Shown piece by piece: positions 1 to 8,947 of a DNA stretch of 64,000 bases. How positions within the stretch are numbered: position 1 is the first letter of the stretch; each line of letters starts with the position of its first letter. The notes under the pieces were generated by a model, which was not told the origin of the DNA, ran no database searches, and worked only from the letters and a program-made list of their open reading frames with translations. The position numbers were made by a program, and so were the translations under genes. The stretch is from Mesorhizobium kowhaii (GTDB lineage: Bacteria > Pseudomonadota > Alphaproteobacteria > Rhizobiales > Rhizobiaceae). The DNA lies in the NCBI RefSeq assembly GCF_003253745.1, contig NZ_MZXV01000038.1:1-64000 (forward strand), written 5' to 3'.

Positions 1-616
1 AATTGAGCCTGGAAGCCAGCGCTTCGGCGAGGTCGAGCTCGCGGTCGGTTTGGCGCTCGTTGCAAATCAGGCCGCCGAGCCGCACGCCGCCCGAATGGGC
101 ATATTTCAGGATGCCCTTGGCGATGTTATTGGCGGCATAGAGCGCCATCATCTCGCCAGACATGACAATGTAGATTTCCTGGGCCTTGCCCTCGCGGATC
201 GGCATCGCGAAGCCGCCGCACACCACGTCCCCGAGCACGTCGTAGGAGACATAGTCGACATCGTCATAGGCGCCGTTCTCCTCAAGGAAATTGATTGAGG
301 TGATGACGCCGCGGCCGGCACAGCCGACACCCGGCTCGGGGCCGCCGGACTCCACGCACTTGATGCCTTTATAGCCGACCTTGAGCACATCCTGGAGCTC
401 AAGGTCTTCGACCGAACCTTCCTGTGCGGCGAGGTGCAGGACCGTATCCTGCGCTTTCGAGTTCAGGATCAGGCGGGTGGAGTCGGCTTTCGGATCGCAG
501 CCGACGATGAGGATCCTCTGCCCGAGGTCGACAAGGGCGGCGAGCGTATTTTGGGAGGTGGTGGACTTGCCGATGCCGCCCTTGCCGTAAAAGGCAATCT
601 GACGCAAACCTGACAT
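1..616 (-). CDS. nifH: Nitrogenase iron protein NifH, 5' part (cut by window edge)
   Basis: The minus strand encodes the first 205 residues of dinitrogenase reductase, the ATP-driven electron donor to the MoFe protein in the cytoplasm of bacteroids. The protein starts MSGLRQIAFYGKGGIGKSTT and contains the P-loop GKGGIGKST, the switch motif VGCDPKADSTR, the 4Fe-4S cysteine regions ESGGPEPGVGCAGRG and DVVCGGFAMP, and ends in the RQTDRE region. About 90 C-terminal residues lie beyond the left edge. The ATG at 616 is preceded by AAGGAAGG. A sigma-54 promoter and a NifA site lie upstream. The frame is intact throughout, so the gene looks functional. Confidence 0.97.
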   Translation of the reverse strand, partial: MSGLRQIAFYGKGGIGKSTTSQNTLAALVDLGQRILIVGCDPKADSTRLILNSKAQDTVLHLAAQEGSVEDLELQDVLKVGYKGIKCVESGGPEPGVGCAGRGVITSINFLEENGAYDDVDYVSYDVLGDVVCGGFAMPIREGKAQEIYIVMSGEMMALYAANNIAKGILKYAHSGGVRLGGLICNERQTDRELDLAEALASRLN

Positions 617-704
617 TATAGATTTCCTTCCTTCGTTCCATCCATCGCGGCTGCCCGCGACATAAATGCCGATGGGCAGCTCTTGCCGCCTCGCAACGAA
701 GGGT

Positions 705-720
705 CTCAAGATTCGTGCCA
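705..720 (-). promoter_or_regulatory. Sigma-54 (-24/-12) promoter of nifH
   Basis: Read on the minus strand, the sequence is TGGCACGAATCTTGAG, matching TGGCAC-N5-TTGC with the -12 element changed to TTGA. It lies about 90 bases before the nifH start codon. The -24 half is perfect; the imperfect -12 half lowers confidence. The rest of 617-938 holds no gene I can support. Confidence 0.65.
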
Positions 721-808
721 ACTGGCTGATCGGACCAGAGAAAAACTTAGTGTTTGCTTTTCAACGGCTTAGGCCGAGGCCAGACATGCGATTGCCTGAA
801 CAAGCCTG

Positions 809-824
809 TGTAGCGGACCCGACA
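809..824 (-). promoter_or_regulatory. NifA upstream activator sequence for nifH
   Basis: TGTAGCGGACCCGACA is an exact TGT-N10-ACA site about 90 bases upstream of the nifH -24 element, the normal spacing for NifA enhancer binding. Confidence 0.8.
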
Positions 825-938
825 AAGGCGACAGAAAGTGTCGGTTGGCGATCCTTGAGACCCTACGGCTGGGTCGGAGAGCTGGGGGCCTGTTGGAGCA
901 GAGGCGATTTGACGACCCTTCGCGACAAGACTTCGCGG

Positions 939-1770
939 TTATTCTTGGACGCGCCGGCTCATCCGATAATGCTCAGCCATCAGGAATGTCACGTAGCTGC
1001 GGATCAGGTTACAATAGAGGCGCCCTTCATCGACATTGATCGTGATGCCGCTCTTAAGGTCAACGCCATGCCTGACCCCACCGCCTGTCGGTGACGAAAG
1101 ATAGCCGTGTAGTGTAGTGAGCCAGGCAAGAACCTGCTCGATCGTTTGTCCCTTCTTCTTGGTCCGGAGTTCCTGCGCGATCTTGTTGAAGTACTTTTCT
1201 TCGATCGTGGTACTGCCGGTGCTAAGGCCTTTGAAAGCCGTTACAACCGATTCCATCAGCCACAGAATTTCCTGGACGGCCTGCCGGGGATGCCCTTCGG
1301 CGAGCAGCCTCTCGGATTGCTGGAGCGATTGTTGCACAATGTCCTGCGCCTGTTCATCGAGCGACTGATAGCGCTCGGGTACAGCGATTGGTTGATGAAG
1401 GCCGACGGCGATCAGTTCTGGCGGTCTGATCTCGTATCCGATGCCGTGCTCACTTAGAATGCGGTTCATGCGGCCGACATCAGGGACCGCAATGTCGTCG
1501 CTGCGCAGCGCCTCACACCCCTCGTAAAAGGCTTCGATGAATAGCGGCGCATTCTCTGCTGTCTGCCACATGAAAGTGTTCAGGTCGGATTCTGCCCAGC
1601 TCTCAGAAGAGCTGCTGCCCGATGCCCCGAAATATCCCCTTGAAATGTTCGAGCATATGCCAGCGGTTTCCTTGGACCACGACTTTGCCGATGAGAGTGT
1701 CGAACTCACGCACCGCTTCCGGCGGCATAGGACCGGGTGTGTCGAAGCGCCAGGAAGCCTTCATTTTCAT
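939..1770 (-). pseudogene. Third gene of the abiE operon, frameshifted; HEPN/Abi_C-like
   Basis: The best start is the ATG at 1770 (MKMKASWRFDTPGP), preceded by GGAG inside the end of abiEii. That frame runs about 55 codons through a plausible segment (VREFDTLIGKVVVQGNRWHM) and hits a stop near 1613. A second frame then continues without stops for about 220 codons to 939 (SWAESDLNTFMWQTAENAPL onward). The C-terminal half is helical with a GGVRHG motif followed by a hydrophobic helix, reminiscent of Abi_C/HEPN-type abortive-infection proteins; this family assignment is tentative. One base change between about 1610 and 1660 would join the frames. It could be a true pseudogene, a sequencing error or a programmed frameshift. 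Confidence 0.5.
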
Positions 1771-1785
1771 TTGTTCGTTTCTCCT

Positions 1786-2703
1786 TCAGCTGAATAGCTT
1801 TTCGAGCTCTTCCCTGTGAGCCTTATGCTTCTCAGGATTCTCAGCGCTGAGTTTGTTCAGGTTCAGCAGCTTCCAGCGTACCGCCGGGAGGGATGCTGCC
1901 TGCGGTAGACCGATCGCCTCGAAATCCGGCTCCCCCTCATGCAGGCTGGTCAGAAACCTGCGCGTATCGGCATCCATCCGCTTCCGTAAGTCTGCGAACA
2001 GCCGGTCTCTTGTCTCAGCGAGCTCTTCGAGAGTGACCGGTACCGTCGTCATGCCGACGAACTCACGAGCAAACGGTTCATCCAGTTTGCTCAGGCCCGG
2101 TGAAAGCAGCTCGTGCGCTGGTCGTGGGGAGCTGGCTACATAGACCAGAAACGTCCGGAACAGCGCGTCGGTGAAACCCTCGTTCTCGTAAAGTAGTTTT
2201 ACGTCAAACAGATCGCGCGGATGCTGGCGATCGACGGCAGCATGAAGCTTGCCGCCGAACAGGTCCTCAAACGATACGACCTGGATGGATGCATATCCGA
2301 ATTCATCTTCTACGGCCGCTGACACTTCGCGGCGTTCTGGATCATGCACAACCCCGCGCGTGACAGGCGAGGTCTCGATCTTGACTTCGGCGCCGTCGAG
2401 CCGTGCCTTGATACGGGTGGCGCCGCCGCCGCCGCCCTCTATCCGGCGGGCATCGAGTCGCGGGATGCCGCGGCTGGCGGCGGCGACAATCCGGTCGAGG
2501 GTTTCGTCAATGTCCGCCAGACTTTCCGCGCGATCCCGCACCGGCAGGTATGTCAGATCGATATCGACCGAGAGGCGCGGCATGTCGCGGTAGAAGAGAT
2601 TGATAGCGGTCCCGCCCTTCAGCGCAAAGACTTCCTCATCTGCGATGAAGGGAAGCAGGCGCACCAGCAGAGCAACTTGCGCGGCATAGGCGTCACGGGC
2701 CAT
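1786..2703 (-). CDS. abiEii: AbiEii-type nucleotidyltransferase toxin
   Basis: The 305-residue protein belongs to the AbiEii/AbiGii nucleotidyltransferase family, the toxin of type IV toxin-antitoxin and abortive-infection pairs; relatives modify tRNA acceptor ends. The motif FALKGGTAINLFYRDMPRLS followed by DIDLTY carries the GG[S/T] and metal-binding Asp residues of the nucleotidyltransferase fold, and a second acidic region (SFEDLFGGKLHA) follows near residue 165. I chose the ATG at 2703 (MARDAYAAQ) because AGGAG lies six bases upstream and it overlaps the end of abiEi by 11 bases, as expected for translational coupling. An in-frame start nine codons upstream is less likely. Confidence 0.9.
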   Translation of the reverse strand: MARDAYAAQVALLVRLLPFIADEEVFALKGGTAINLFYRDMPRLSVDIDLTYLPVRDRAESLADIDETLDRIVAAASRGIPRLDARRIEGGGGGATRIKARLDGAEVKIETSPVTRGVVHDPERREVSAAVEDEFGYASIQVVSFEDLFGGKLHAAVDRQHPRDLFDVKLLYENEGFTDALFRTFLVYVASSPRPAHELLSPGLSKLDEPFAREFVGMTTVPVTLEELAETRDRLFADLRKRMDADTRRFLTSLHEGEPDFEAIGLPQAASLPAVRWKLLNLNKLSAENPEKHKAHREELEKLFS

Positions 2704-3511
2704 CGGCAGCTCCTTTTGGCGTTTCGGCAAACTCCGGTGGGACCATGATGCGATAGCGGGGATGTATCCTTCCCCCTTTCACAAGGGCGCGGTCCCCTGT
2801 TCCCAAATTGAAATCGTCAGTATTGAGACGCTCGCGCCAGGCATGTTTGTGGCGGTCGGCGAACACGAAGAACAGGCGTTTCACCTTGATGCTGCTGCAG
2901 CTCTGCAGCAAGGCGGCGAGGCGGCGGGGACTCAGCGTGGAAAGTCCCTCAAACACGATATCGAGATTGTGGAAGCTTTCGTTGGCAGGTAGTTCTTCGA
3001 GCGCTTCCAGGATCGCGCGTTCGGGCGAGGACAGGCGGAGCGCCCAGCCCCAGGGCAGCGTTACGGTGCTGGCGGATTTGTTGTCGGCAAGGCCGAGGGC
3101 CGATTCGCTGAACAGTGAGAGATTGCGTGTTGTGAGCGGCGCGTCCAGTTGAAGGCGCTGCAGCCAGGTGGGTATGTCGTTGCCGTAGAGCCAGACCGGG
3201 GCGGGGCTGCCGAGCGGAAGATAATGGCGGTAGCCCTGTAGGCCGAGGGCCGTGGTGCCGCCAGCGTGCACCTTGTAGTTCATGATGTGCTGGAGTGAGA
3301 GCAGACAGGTCGGCCAGTCGAGCGGAACCGGCTGCGGTGCCGGGCGGCGGAAAACACCGCGCGCGAGGCGCTGCAGCCAACCGCTTTCTATATATTTGCG
3401 CGTCAGGAAACGGCTGACGCCTTGGGCCTCCAGCCAGTGCGCATCCACGATAAAGCCAGCCGGGACGGCCTTCAGAACATTCTTTAGCTTATCTTCACGC
3501 GGTGCACTCAT
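2693..3511 (-). CDS. abiEi: AbiEi-type antitoxin (winged-helix transcriptional autoregulator)
   Basis: The 272-residue protein has an N-terminal winged-helix segment (residues 1-60, including GVSRFLTRKYIESGWLQRL) and a long C-terminal domain typical of AbiEi antitoxins that neutralise the partner nucleotidyltransferase and repress their own promoter. It is the first gene of the operon and its stop overlaps abiEii. The start MSAPREDKL at 3511 is preferred: a strong promoter (-10 at 3519-3524) places the transcription start within one or two bases of this ATG, suggesting a leaderless message. The in-frame TTG at 3529 would lie upstream of the predicted transcription start. Confidence 0.88.
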   Translation of the reverse strand: MSAPREDKLKNVLKAVPAGFIVDAHWLEAQGVSRFLTRKYIESGWLQRLARGVFRRPAPQPVPLDWPTCLLSLQHIMNYKVHAGGTTALGLQGYRHYLPLGSPAPVWLYGNDIPTWLQRLQLDAPLTTRNLSLFSESALGLADNKSASTVTLPWGWALRLSSPERAILEALEELPANESFHNLDIVFEGLSTLSPRRLAALLQSCSSIKVKRLFFVFADRHKHAWRERLNTDDFNLGTGDRALVKGGRIHPRYRIMVPPEFAETPKGAADGP

Positions 3512-3518
3512 GGTACAC

Positions 3519-3548
3519 ATTATAGCCAATAGTTAAAGCGCCTGCCAA
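3519..3548 (-). promoter_or_regulatory. Sigma-70 promoter of the abiE operon, probably leaderless
   Basis: On the minus strand TTGGCA (3543-3548) is separated by 18 bases from a perfect TATAAT (3519-3524). Transcription would begin near 3512, next to the ATG at 3511, so no separate ribosome-binding site would be transcribed. Confidence 0.7.
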
Positions 3549-4248
3549 GCCCCCTTTAGAGGAACCTGATTATGGGTACCGATAGGACACCAAATTGATG
3601 GATATCAAAGAGACGCCCTCGCTATTCCAAACCGAAAGATGCCTAGTAATGCCTGTCGTTAGATCGCAGCAGAACGATGGCGCCCTCGTGTGAGAAGTAT
3701 ATGATTTAGATTTCCCATAGTAATTTGCGGACGCCTTTCATTGATTTTGAAATCGACGTCGCTCATCGAAATCCACTATGCTGAACCATGATTCTGAATT
3801 TCAGCGAATAGAGGTCCAAAGTCGCCGGGAGGCAATCTTTGTCAGGGGTGGTTCATGCGCGTAATGGAGCATTGAAAATACATGCCGCAACAGCCTTTGG
3901 CGCTGGGGCACGCAGTCACACATCACCGCCATGGGATGCTGCACCGCAGCTTGGCCATGGCGGTCCTGGAAAAGGTCGGCATCTGTCGCCAACGGAAACG
4001 CCATCTCACCAGGCGACCGGAGACCGTTCTTGCCAGTCTCCTTGACCGACTGTCAATCGGCCCGGAATGGGGACCCCGGATCGGCGCGCAAAGGGGCCCC
4101 CTTCATTGATCCGGGACGGTGAGCGCTCGCCGGGCGAAGCTGGTCAGGGTTGCGCAGCCCGAGCGAGCGCGGTTGGGCTTGGTGACGGCCCGATCATCAG
4201 CGCAGTTCTTGAAGCGCCAGCGCAAGTGAAGAAGATCAGGAGTGGAAA
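3549..4248. other. Intergenic debris without a supportable gene
   Basis: Only short, mutually inconsistent open frames occur. A GC-rich stretch at about 4065-4105 with paired GGGGACCCC and GGGGCCCCC blocks resembles remnants left between insertion sequences, but I cannot assign a family. Confidence 0.4.
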
Positions 4249-4512
4249 ATGAGCAAGGCAGGATCGAGGATTTTGCAGGGCGCTCGGAAGCTCTTGCATA
4301 CGCCAACGCTGACGCCGCCAAACTAAAGAACGCAACGGTCGATGTGCGTGCCATCCGCCGGAAATTGGGATGACGCAGAAGGAATTCGCAGCCCGCTACG
4401 GTTTTTCCTTCGGTCGTGTTCGTGATTGCGAACAGGGCCGCTCGAACCGACGCGCCGTCTCGCATCCTTCTCACTGTCCGAAGGCGTGGAACGCGCATTG
4501 TCGGCGGCCTAA
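4249..4512 (+). pseudogene. HTH antitoxin (HigA/NadS-like), multiply frameshifted
   Basis: An ATG preceded by AGGAG opens MSKAGSRILQGARK, typical of the N-terminus of RelE/HigB-associated HTH antitoxins. The protein then needs three frame changes to read on: ALAYANADAAKLKNATVDV, then AIRRKLG, then MTQKEFAARYGFSFGRVRD, then DAPSRILLTV and VERALSAA ending at 4512. Pieced together it gives the normal length of about 87 residues with a complete HTH. At least three indels make it non-functional. No intact toxin partner is visible upstream. Confidence 0.65.
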
Positions 4513-4732
4513 AAAGAGCCATTCGAGAAACGCTGCTTGGCTGCGCGGCTTGGAGGGCTGTCCTCGACGATTCCTTTTCGGAGCATCATTCCTGGCTAAG
4601 TCCTTTTACCCGGCGATGCGCGCAGATGAGCCACTTACGGCCCGGACGAAATGCGCCAAGCTGGCCGCCGCTCGTCACAATGCGCACCGCCTTATATGGA
4701 CGATGCTGATATTTTTTCTTCAACGATTGGTC

Positions 4733-7069
4733 TCAATGCGAAAGGGCCAGGCCGATCATTGCCTGGCCGAGCGCCAGGCCACCGTCGTTTGCGGGAACGC
4801 TTGCGTGCGCCAGCCCCTCCAATCCTGCAACTGTGAGCTCGGCGAGTACGCCTTTGAGCAGCAGCTGATTCTGGAAAGCGCCACCGGACAGTGCGACCGT
4901 GCCGACGCCGTTTTCCTTAGTGAGTCCGATGGCCTTCCGCGAGATGATCTCTATCAGCGTCCTGTGGAAGCGCGCGGCAATCAGCCCGGTTTTGACGCCC
5001 GAAGCCTGATCGCGAAGAAGCCCTTCCCAAAGACCTTTCCAAGAGATAGCCGGCCCCTTCGGCGAGGTTTCTGGCCAAGCCTCGGCCGCATCCATGAACG
5101 GGCTGGCGAGTGCCTCCATCTCCATGCCGGCTTGCCCCTCGTAGCTCTGGCGTTCGAAACAGATGCCGAGGAATGCCGCGCAGGCATCGAAAAGGCGCCC
5201 CGCCGAGGAGGCAAGCGGAGCATTGACGCCCCTCTCGATCATCCGGTCCAGTACGCCAAGCGGCTTTTCGGCCAGGGCGCGGACGAAGGGCCGATCGGCA
5301 GGAAGCTTGGCCAGGAAATCCGGACCGAAAGCCGCCCGCAGATGCGCATAGGCATTGCGCCACGGCTCGACGCTGGCCTTGTCGCCGCCGGGCATGGCGA
5401 CCGGCTCGAAATATGCCAGCCTCCGGAACCCTCGATAGCCGCCGAGCAGGAACTCGCCGCCCCAGATCGTGCCGTCATCGCCGTATCCGAGACCGTCGAG
5501 GATAATGCCGAGCACCGGCGGTGCGTCGATTGCGCGGCCGTGCTGGGCAAGGCACGAGGCGAGATGCGCGTGATGGTGCTGGACCTGCACAAACCTCGCC
5601 GCGGTCTCACGGGCAAGCTCCATGGCAAGCTGGGTCGAACGGTAGCCCGGATGCCGGTCGGCCACAATGAGGTCCGGCTTCGTGTCGAACAGGCTTCGAT
5701 ACAGCCCCAACGCCTGCCCCCACGCGTCCTGGTTCTTCAGCTCCTCGAGGTCGCCGAGATGCTGCGACAGCAGCGCCTTGCCATCGCCCGCCAGGCAGAA
5801 CGCGGCCTTTAGGTCGCCGCCCGCAGCCAGCGCCCTGATTGGGCCATCGAAGCCCGCCGGCAGCGCCAGCGGCTCCGGCGCGAAACCGCGCGCGCGCCGC
5901 AACACCGAAATGCCGTGGCCGTCGCTGCGCACAACGCTGTCGTCGAGCCGGTTGATGATCTCGCGGTCGTGCATCAGCCAGAAGTCGGCGATCCCGGCAA
6001 GCTCCTGCCGCGCCTCGTGGTTGTCCGTGCATTGCGGCTCGCCCGAGCGATTGCCGGAGGTCATCACCACCGGACCGTCCAGCGCCCGCAGCAAGAGATG
6101 ATGCAGCGGCGTGTAGGGCAGCATGAAACCGAGCCGCTCGTTCTCCGGCGCCACGCCCCCCGCAACGCCGCAGCTGTGACAGCGCTTCACCAGCACGATC
6201 GGCGCCGCTCGCGCGGCAAGTGCGGCGCGCTCCTCGCCCGACAGCTCCGCGAATTCGGCAAGCTGCTCCAAGTCGCGCGCCATCAGCGCGAACGGCTTGC
6301 CGTCGCGTTTCTTGCGGGCGCGCAGCTGCGCCACCGCCGCTTCGTCCGTCGCGTCGCAGGCGAGATGGAACCCGCCGATGCCCTTGATCGCGACGATCCG
6401 CCCTTCCCCGATCAGCGCCGCCGTTTTCCGGATCACCGCCTGCGGGCCGGCGCCGACCACGACGCGGTCCGGACCTTCCAACCAGACGCGCGGGCCGCAG
6501 GCCGGGCAGGCGATCGGCTGGGCGTGAAAGCGGCGGTCGGCCGGATTTTCGTACTCGGCCCGGCATTCCTCGCATATCGAAAATCGTGCCATAGCGGTCG
6601 AGCGGCGGTCATAGGGGATAGCCTTGACGATCGACAGCCGCGGACCGCAATGCGTGCAATTGGCGAACGGGTAGAAATAGCGCCGGTCCTTGGGGTCGAG
6701 CACTTCCGCAAGACATTGCGGGCAGCAGGCGGCGTCGGGCACGATGCCGGTCTTCACCGGCCCGCCCGCACTCGCCGCAATAGCGAAGCCGCCCGCCGGC
6801 CGCGGCCCCTCAAGCGTCGCCGCCTCGATCCCGTCGATCCACGCCAGCGGCGGGCATTGCGCCTTTAGTCTGTCCGCGAAGGTCTCGAACTCGGCATCAC
6901 TGCACCACAGCGCGATCTCCACGCCTGCAGCATCGTTGCGGACATGGCCCGACAGCCCCATAGCGGTCGCGATGCGCCACACTGTCGGCCGGAAGCCGAC
7001 GCCTTGCACCAGCCCCGTCACCCGGACCAGGCGTCCCTCCACTGCGGGCTCGGCGAGCAGCGCGCCCAT
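4733..7069 (-). CDS. hypF: Carbamoyltransferase HypF (hydrogenase maturation)
   Basis: HypF turns carbamoyl phosphate into carbamoyl-adenylate and loads it on HypE as the precursor of the CN ligands of the [NiFe] site. The 778-residue protein has an acylphosphatase domain (RVTGLVQGVGFRPTVWRIA near residue 12), two zinc-finger motifs (CPQC, CTHCGP and CEEC, CPACGP), a YrdC-like adenylation domain, and a Kae1-like C-terminal domain with the metal-binding HHHAH. Full length matches the family. The ATG at 7069 overlaps the stop of the hoxA stub (TGATG), indicating coupling. In R. leguminosarum and B. japonicum hypF lies between hypB and hypC; here it ends the operon. Confidence 0.95.
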   Translation of the reverse strand: MGALLAEPAVEGRLVRVTGLVQGVGFRPTVWRIATAMGLSGHVRNDAAGVEIALWCSDAEFETFADRLKAQCPPLAWIDGIEAATLEGPRPAGGFAIAASAGGPVKTGIVPDAACCPQCLAEVLDPKDRRYFYPFANCTHCGPRLSIVKAIPYDRRSTAMARFSICEECRAEYENPADRRFHAQPIACPACGPRVWLEGPDRVVVGAGPQAVIRKTAALIGEGRIVAIKGIGGFHLACDATDEAAVAQLRARKKRDGKPFALMARDLEQLAEFAELSGEERAALAARAAPIVLVKRCHSCGVAGGVAPENERLGFMLPYTPLHHLLLRALDGPVVMTSGNRSGEPQCTDNHEARQELAGIADFWLMHDREIINRLDDSVVRSDGHGISVLRRARGFAPEPLALPAGFDGPIRALAAGGDLKAAFCLAGDGKALLSQHLGDLEELKNQDAWGQALGLYRSLFDTKPDLIVADRHPGYRSTQLAMELARETAARFVQVQHHHAHLASCLAQHGRAIDAPPVLGIILDGLGYGDDGTIWGGEFLLGGYRGFRRLAYFEPVAMPGGDKASVEPWRNAYAHLRAAFGPDFLAKLPADRPFVRALAEKPLGVLDRMIERGVNAPLASSAGRLFDACAAFLGICFERQSYEGQAGMEMEALASPFMDAAEAWPETSPKGPAISWKGLWEGLLRDQASGVKTGLIAARFHRTLIEIISRKAIGLTKENGVGTVALSGGAFQNQLLLKGVLAELTVAGLEGLAHASVPANDGGLALGQAMIGLALSH

Positions 7070-7185
7070 CAGTGCACCGTGCACACCATGCACGGCACGT
7101 CGAAATCCTCGCTGAGGATGCGCCACAGCGCCTCCAGCAAGCGGATTTCGTCGTCGACGATCAAGATGCCCGGCCGGTCGCTCAC
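7069..7185 (-). pseudogene. hoxA: hoxA stub: first 38 codons of an NtrC-type response regulator
   Basis: A GTG overlapping the hypX stop (GTGA) opens VSDRPGILIVDDEIRLLEAL, continuing WRILSEDFDV. This is the start of the receiver domain of HoxA/HupR, the sigma-54 activator of hydrogenase genes, including the acidic DDE pocket. The frame ends after MVCTVH with TGA overlapping the hypF start. The rest of the receiver, the AAA+ and the DNA-binding domains (over 400 residues) are absent. It may survive only as a translational bridge between hypX and hypF. Loss of HoxA fits hydrogenase control by NifA alone, as described for R. leguminosarum. Confidence 0.75.
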
Positions 7186-8945
7186 GATGCCTTCCTCCTC
7201 CCGTCCCGGCCGGCCTGCCAGGCGACGTCGCGGTGGCGGGCGATCGTCATTGGGGTGCGCGACTTCGGCACTTTGTGCACGAAATTATGCCGCGCGACGT
7301 GGTAGCTCGTGTCGAAGCCGTAGAAATTGCGGCGCATCCGCGAAAGCTCCTCCTTGCGATAGGCTGAAAGCGGCTTGGCCGCCTCGTCGGCTGCGCGCTG
7401 GGCTTGTTTTTCGGCGAGCAACCGCGGAAACTCTGCGCTCCCGGCCAGCGCGGCAGCCGACGCCCTCGCTTGCGCCATAAACAGCTCGCTTGCCCCCGCG
7501 AACACCCGGTTGGCCAGATTGAGATTCAGCGCCTCCTTCGCGCCCATCGGCAGACGCGCCGCCGCGATCCGGCGGGCATTCTCAGTCCCGCAGCAGCTCG
7601 GCAGGACGTAGGTCCAGAACTCCGAGCCGTAGAGATTGCCCATGTCCTTGTAATGCGGGTTGAGGATGACGCTCGAGCGCATCCAGACCTGGTCGGTGCC
7701 GCGGGCGAGAAACACGCCACCCGCTCCCGCATTTCCGGCAAGCGCTGCTACGGTGATGTGGCTTGTCGTGCGGATGATCGCCTCGGCGAGGTCGTCGATG
7801 GCATTGATGTTGACCCAGGACTCGTCGGCCGCGCTGTCGGCCGCCTCGATCCGGTTGAGGTCGAGCCCGTTGGACCAGAACTGCGGTCCTCCGCACAGCA
7901 CGATCACCCTGGTCGGACGCTCCGTCGCTTTTGTATAAACGTCCAAAAGTCTTCGACAGGCGTCCTTTCCCATTGCACCGTTATAGAAGGGGAAGTGCAG
8001 ATAGCCGACGGCACCGTTTTCTTCGTAGATGATGTCCTGATACCCCCCCGGTGAATTGAGCGGGATCTCCGGCAGGCCTGCAACTTCCTTCGCGAAGGCC
8101 ATGGTCGCCGGCAGCTTGAACGGGTGTGGCGAATTGGGGTGCCGGACGTGGCCGATCCACAACACGCCGTCGACGGTGGCGAGGGCGATCGCCGGCCCGC
8201 TTCTGGCAACGACCGCTCCCGGCTCCAGGAGCGATATCTTGCCCCGCTCACCCCGCGCGAGAGGCACGTCGCCGCCTGGTTCACGTGCCTCTCGCGCGTC
8301 GAAAAGGAAGACCGTTTCGCCGAAAAGATTGTCCCGCACGCCCGGCGCGCCGTCCGCTGCTGCGATATTCTTCAGCACCGTTTCGGTCGTGTCGGCAGCC
8401 CAATCGATCCGCCGGTCCGCCTGTTTGATCGCGTCCCGCCACCGGCCCAGGGGCGCAACAGATTGTTCCTCCGGGGCAACTGGCTTTTCGCCTTGCTCGA
8501 ACCGCGCGATCGCTTCGAGCACCGCCGTCACCGCCGCGTCGGTCACCTCGTTACGATAGAGGCTCGATTTCGTCGCCTTTCGCACCGCGAAGGAGGCACT
8601 GGCCCAGACCGGCCCGGCATCCATTTCGGCCGCCGCTTCCAGCACCGTGACACCCCACTGCGTCGCCCCGTCCATCATCGCCCAGTCCAGCGCGGAGGGG
8701 CCGCGGTCGCCGACAATGCCTGGGTGAACGATCATGCAGCATTGGTTTTCATAGACTTTTTTCGGGATTGCGCGCTTCAGGAAGGGGGCGATGACGAGGT
8801 CCGGCCGAAACAGATCTACAGCCTCGATGGTCCGCTCGTCGTTGACGTCCATCTCGACCGAGACCTCGTGTGCGTGCTCGCCAAGCTCCACGAAAATCCT
8901 CTGACTCAAGGCGTTGAAGGCGGTGACGAGAAGCAGAATGCGCAT
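7182..8945 (-). CDS. hypX: HypX/HoxX, CO-ligand synthesis from formyl-THF
   Basis: HypX makes CO from formyl-tetrahydrofolate through formyl-CoA for the [NiFe] active site under oxic conditions. The 587-residue protein starts MRILLLVTAFNALSQRIFVE at 8945. It has an N-terminal formyltransferase domain (HPGIVGDRGPSALDWAM near residues 75-95) and a C-terminal enoyl-CoA hydratase/isomerase domain (VIVLCGGPQFWSNGLDLN, then ALAGNAGAGGVFLARGTD and YGSEFWTYVLP). Its start lies three bases before the hypE stop region. A longer upstream reading is out of character and was not used. Presence of hypX suggests that the hydrogenase is matured in the presence of some oxygen. Confidence 0.95.
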   Translation of the reverse strand: MRILLLVTAFNALSQRIFVELGEHAHEVSVEMDVNDERTIEAVDLFRPDLVIAPFLKRAIPKKVYENQCCMIVHPGIVGDRGPSALDWAMMDGATQWGVTVLEAAAEMDAGPVWASASFAVRKATKSSLYRNEVTDAAVTAVLEAIARFEQGEKPVAPEEQSVAPLGRWRDAIKQADRRIDWAADTTETVLKNIAAADGAPGVRDNLFGETVFLFDAREAREPGGDVPLARGERGKISLLEPGAVVARSGPAIALATVDGVLWIGHVRHPNSPHPFKLPATMAFAKEVAGLPEIPLNSPGGYQDIIYEENGAVGYLHFPFYNGAMGKDACRRLLDVYTKATERPTRVIVLCGGPQFWSNGLDLNRIEAADSAADESWVNINAIDDLAEAIIRTTSHITVAALAGNAGAGGVFLARGTDQVWMRSSVILNPHYKDMGNLYGSEFWTYVLPSCCGTENARRIAAARLPMGAKEALNLNLANRVFAGASELFMAQARASAAALAGSAEFPRLLAEKQAQRAADEAAKPLSAYRKEELSRMRRNFYGFDTSYHVARHNFVHKVPKSRTPMTIARHRDVAWQAGRDGRRKAS

Positions 8946-8947
8946 CT

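Noticed and set aside
4370..5812. Long plus-strand open frame opposite hypF
   Set aside because: It is a shadow of the GC-rich hypF gene, starts inside the HTH pseudogene and has no family motif.
5915..6868. 317-codon plus-strand frame opposite hypF
   Set aside because: Arg/His-rich antisense reading of conserved HypF zinc-finger and YrdC sequence.
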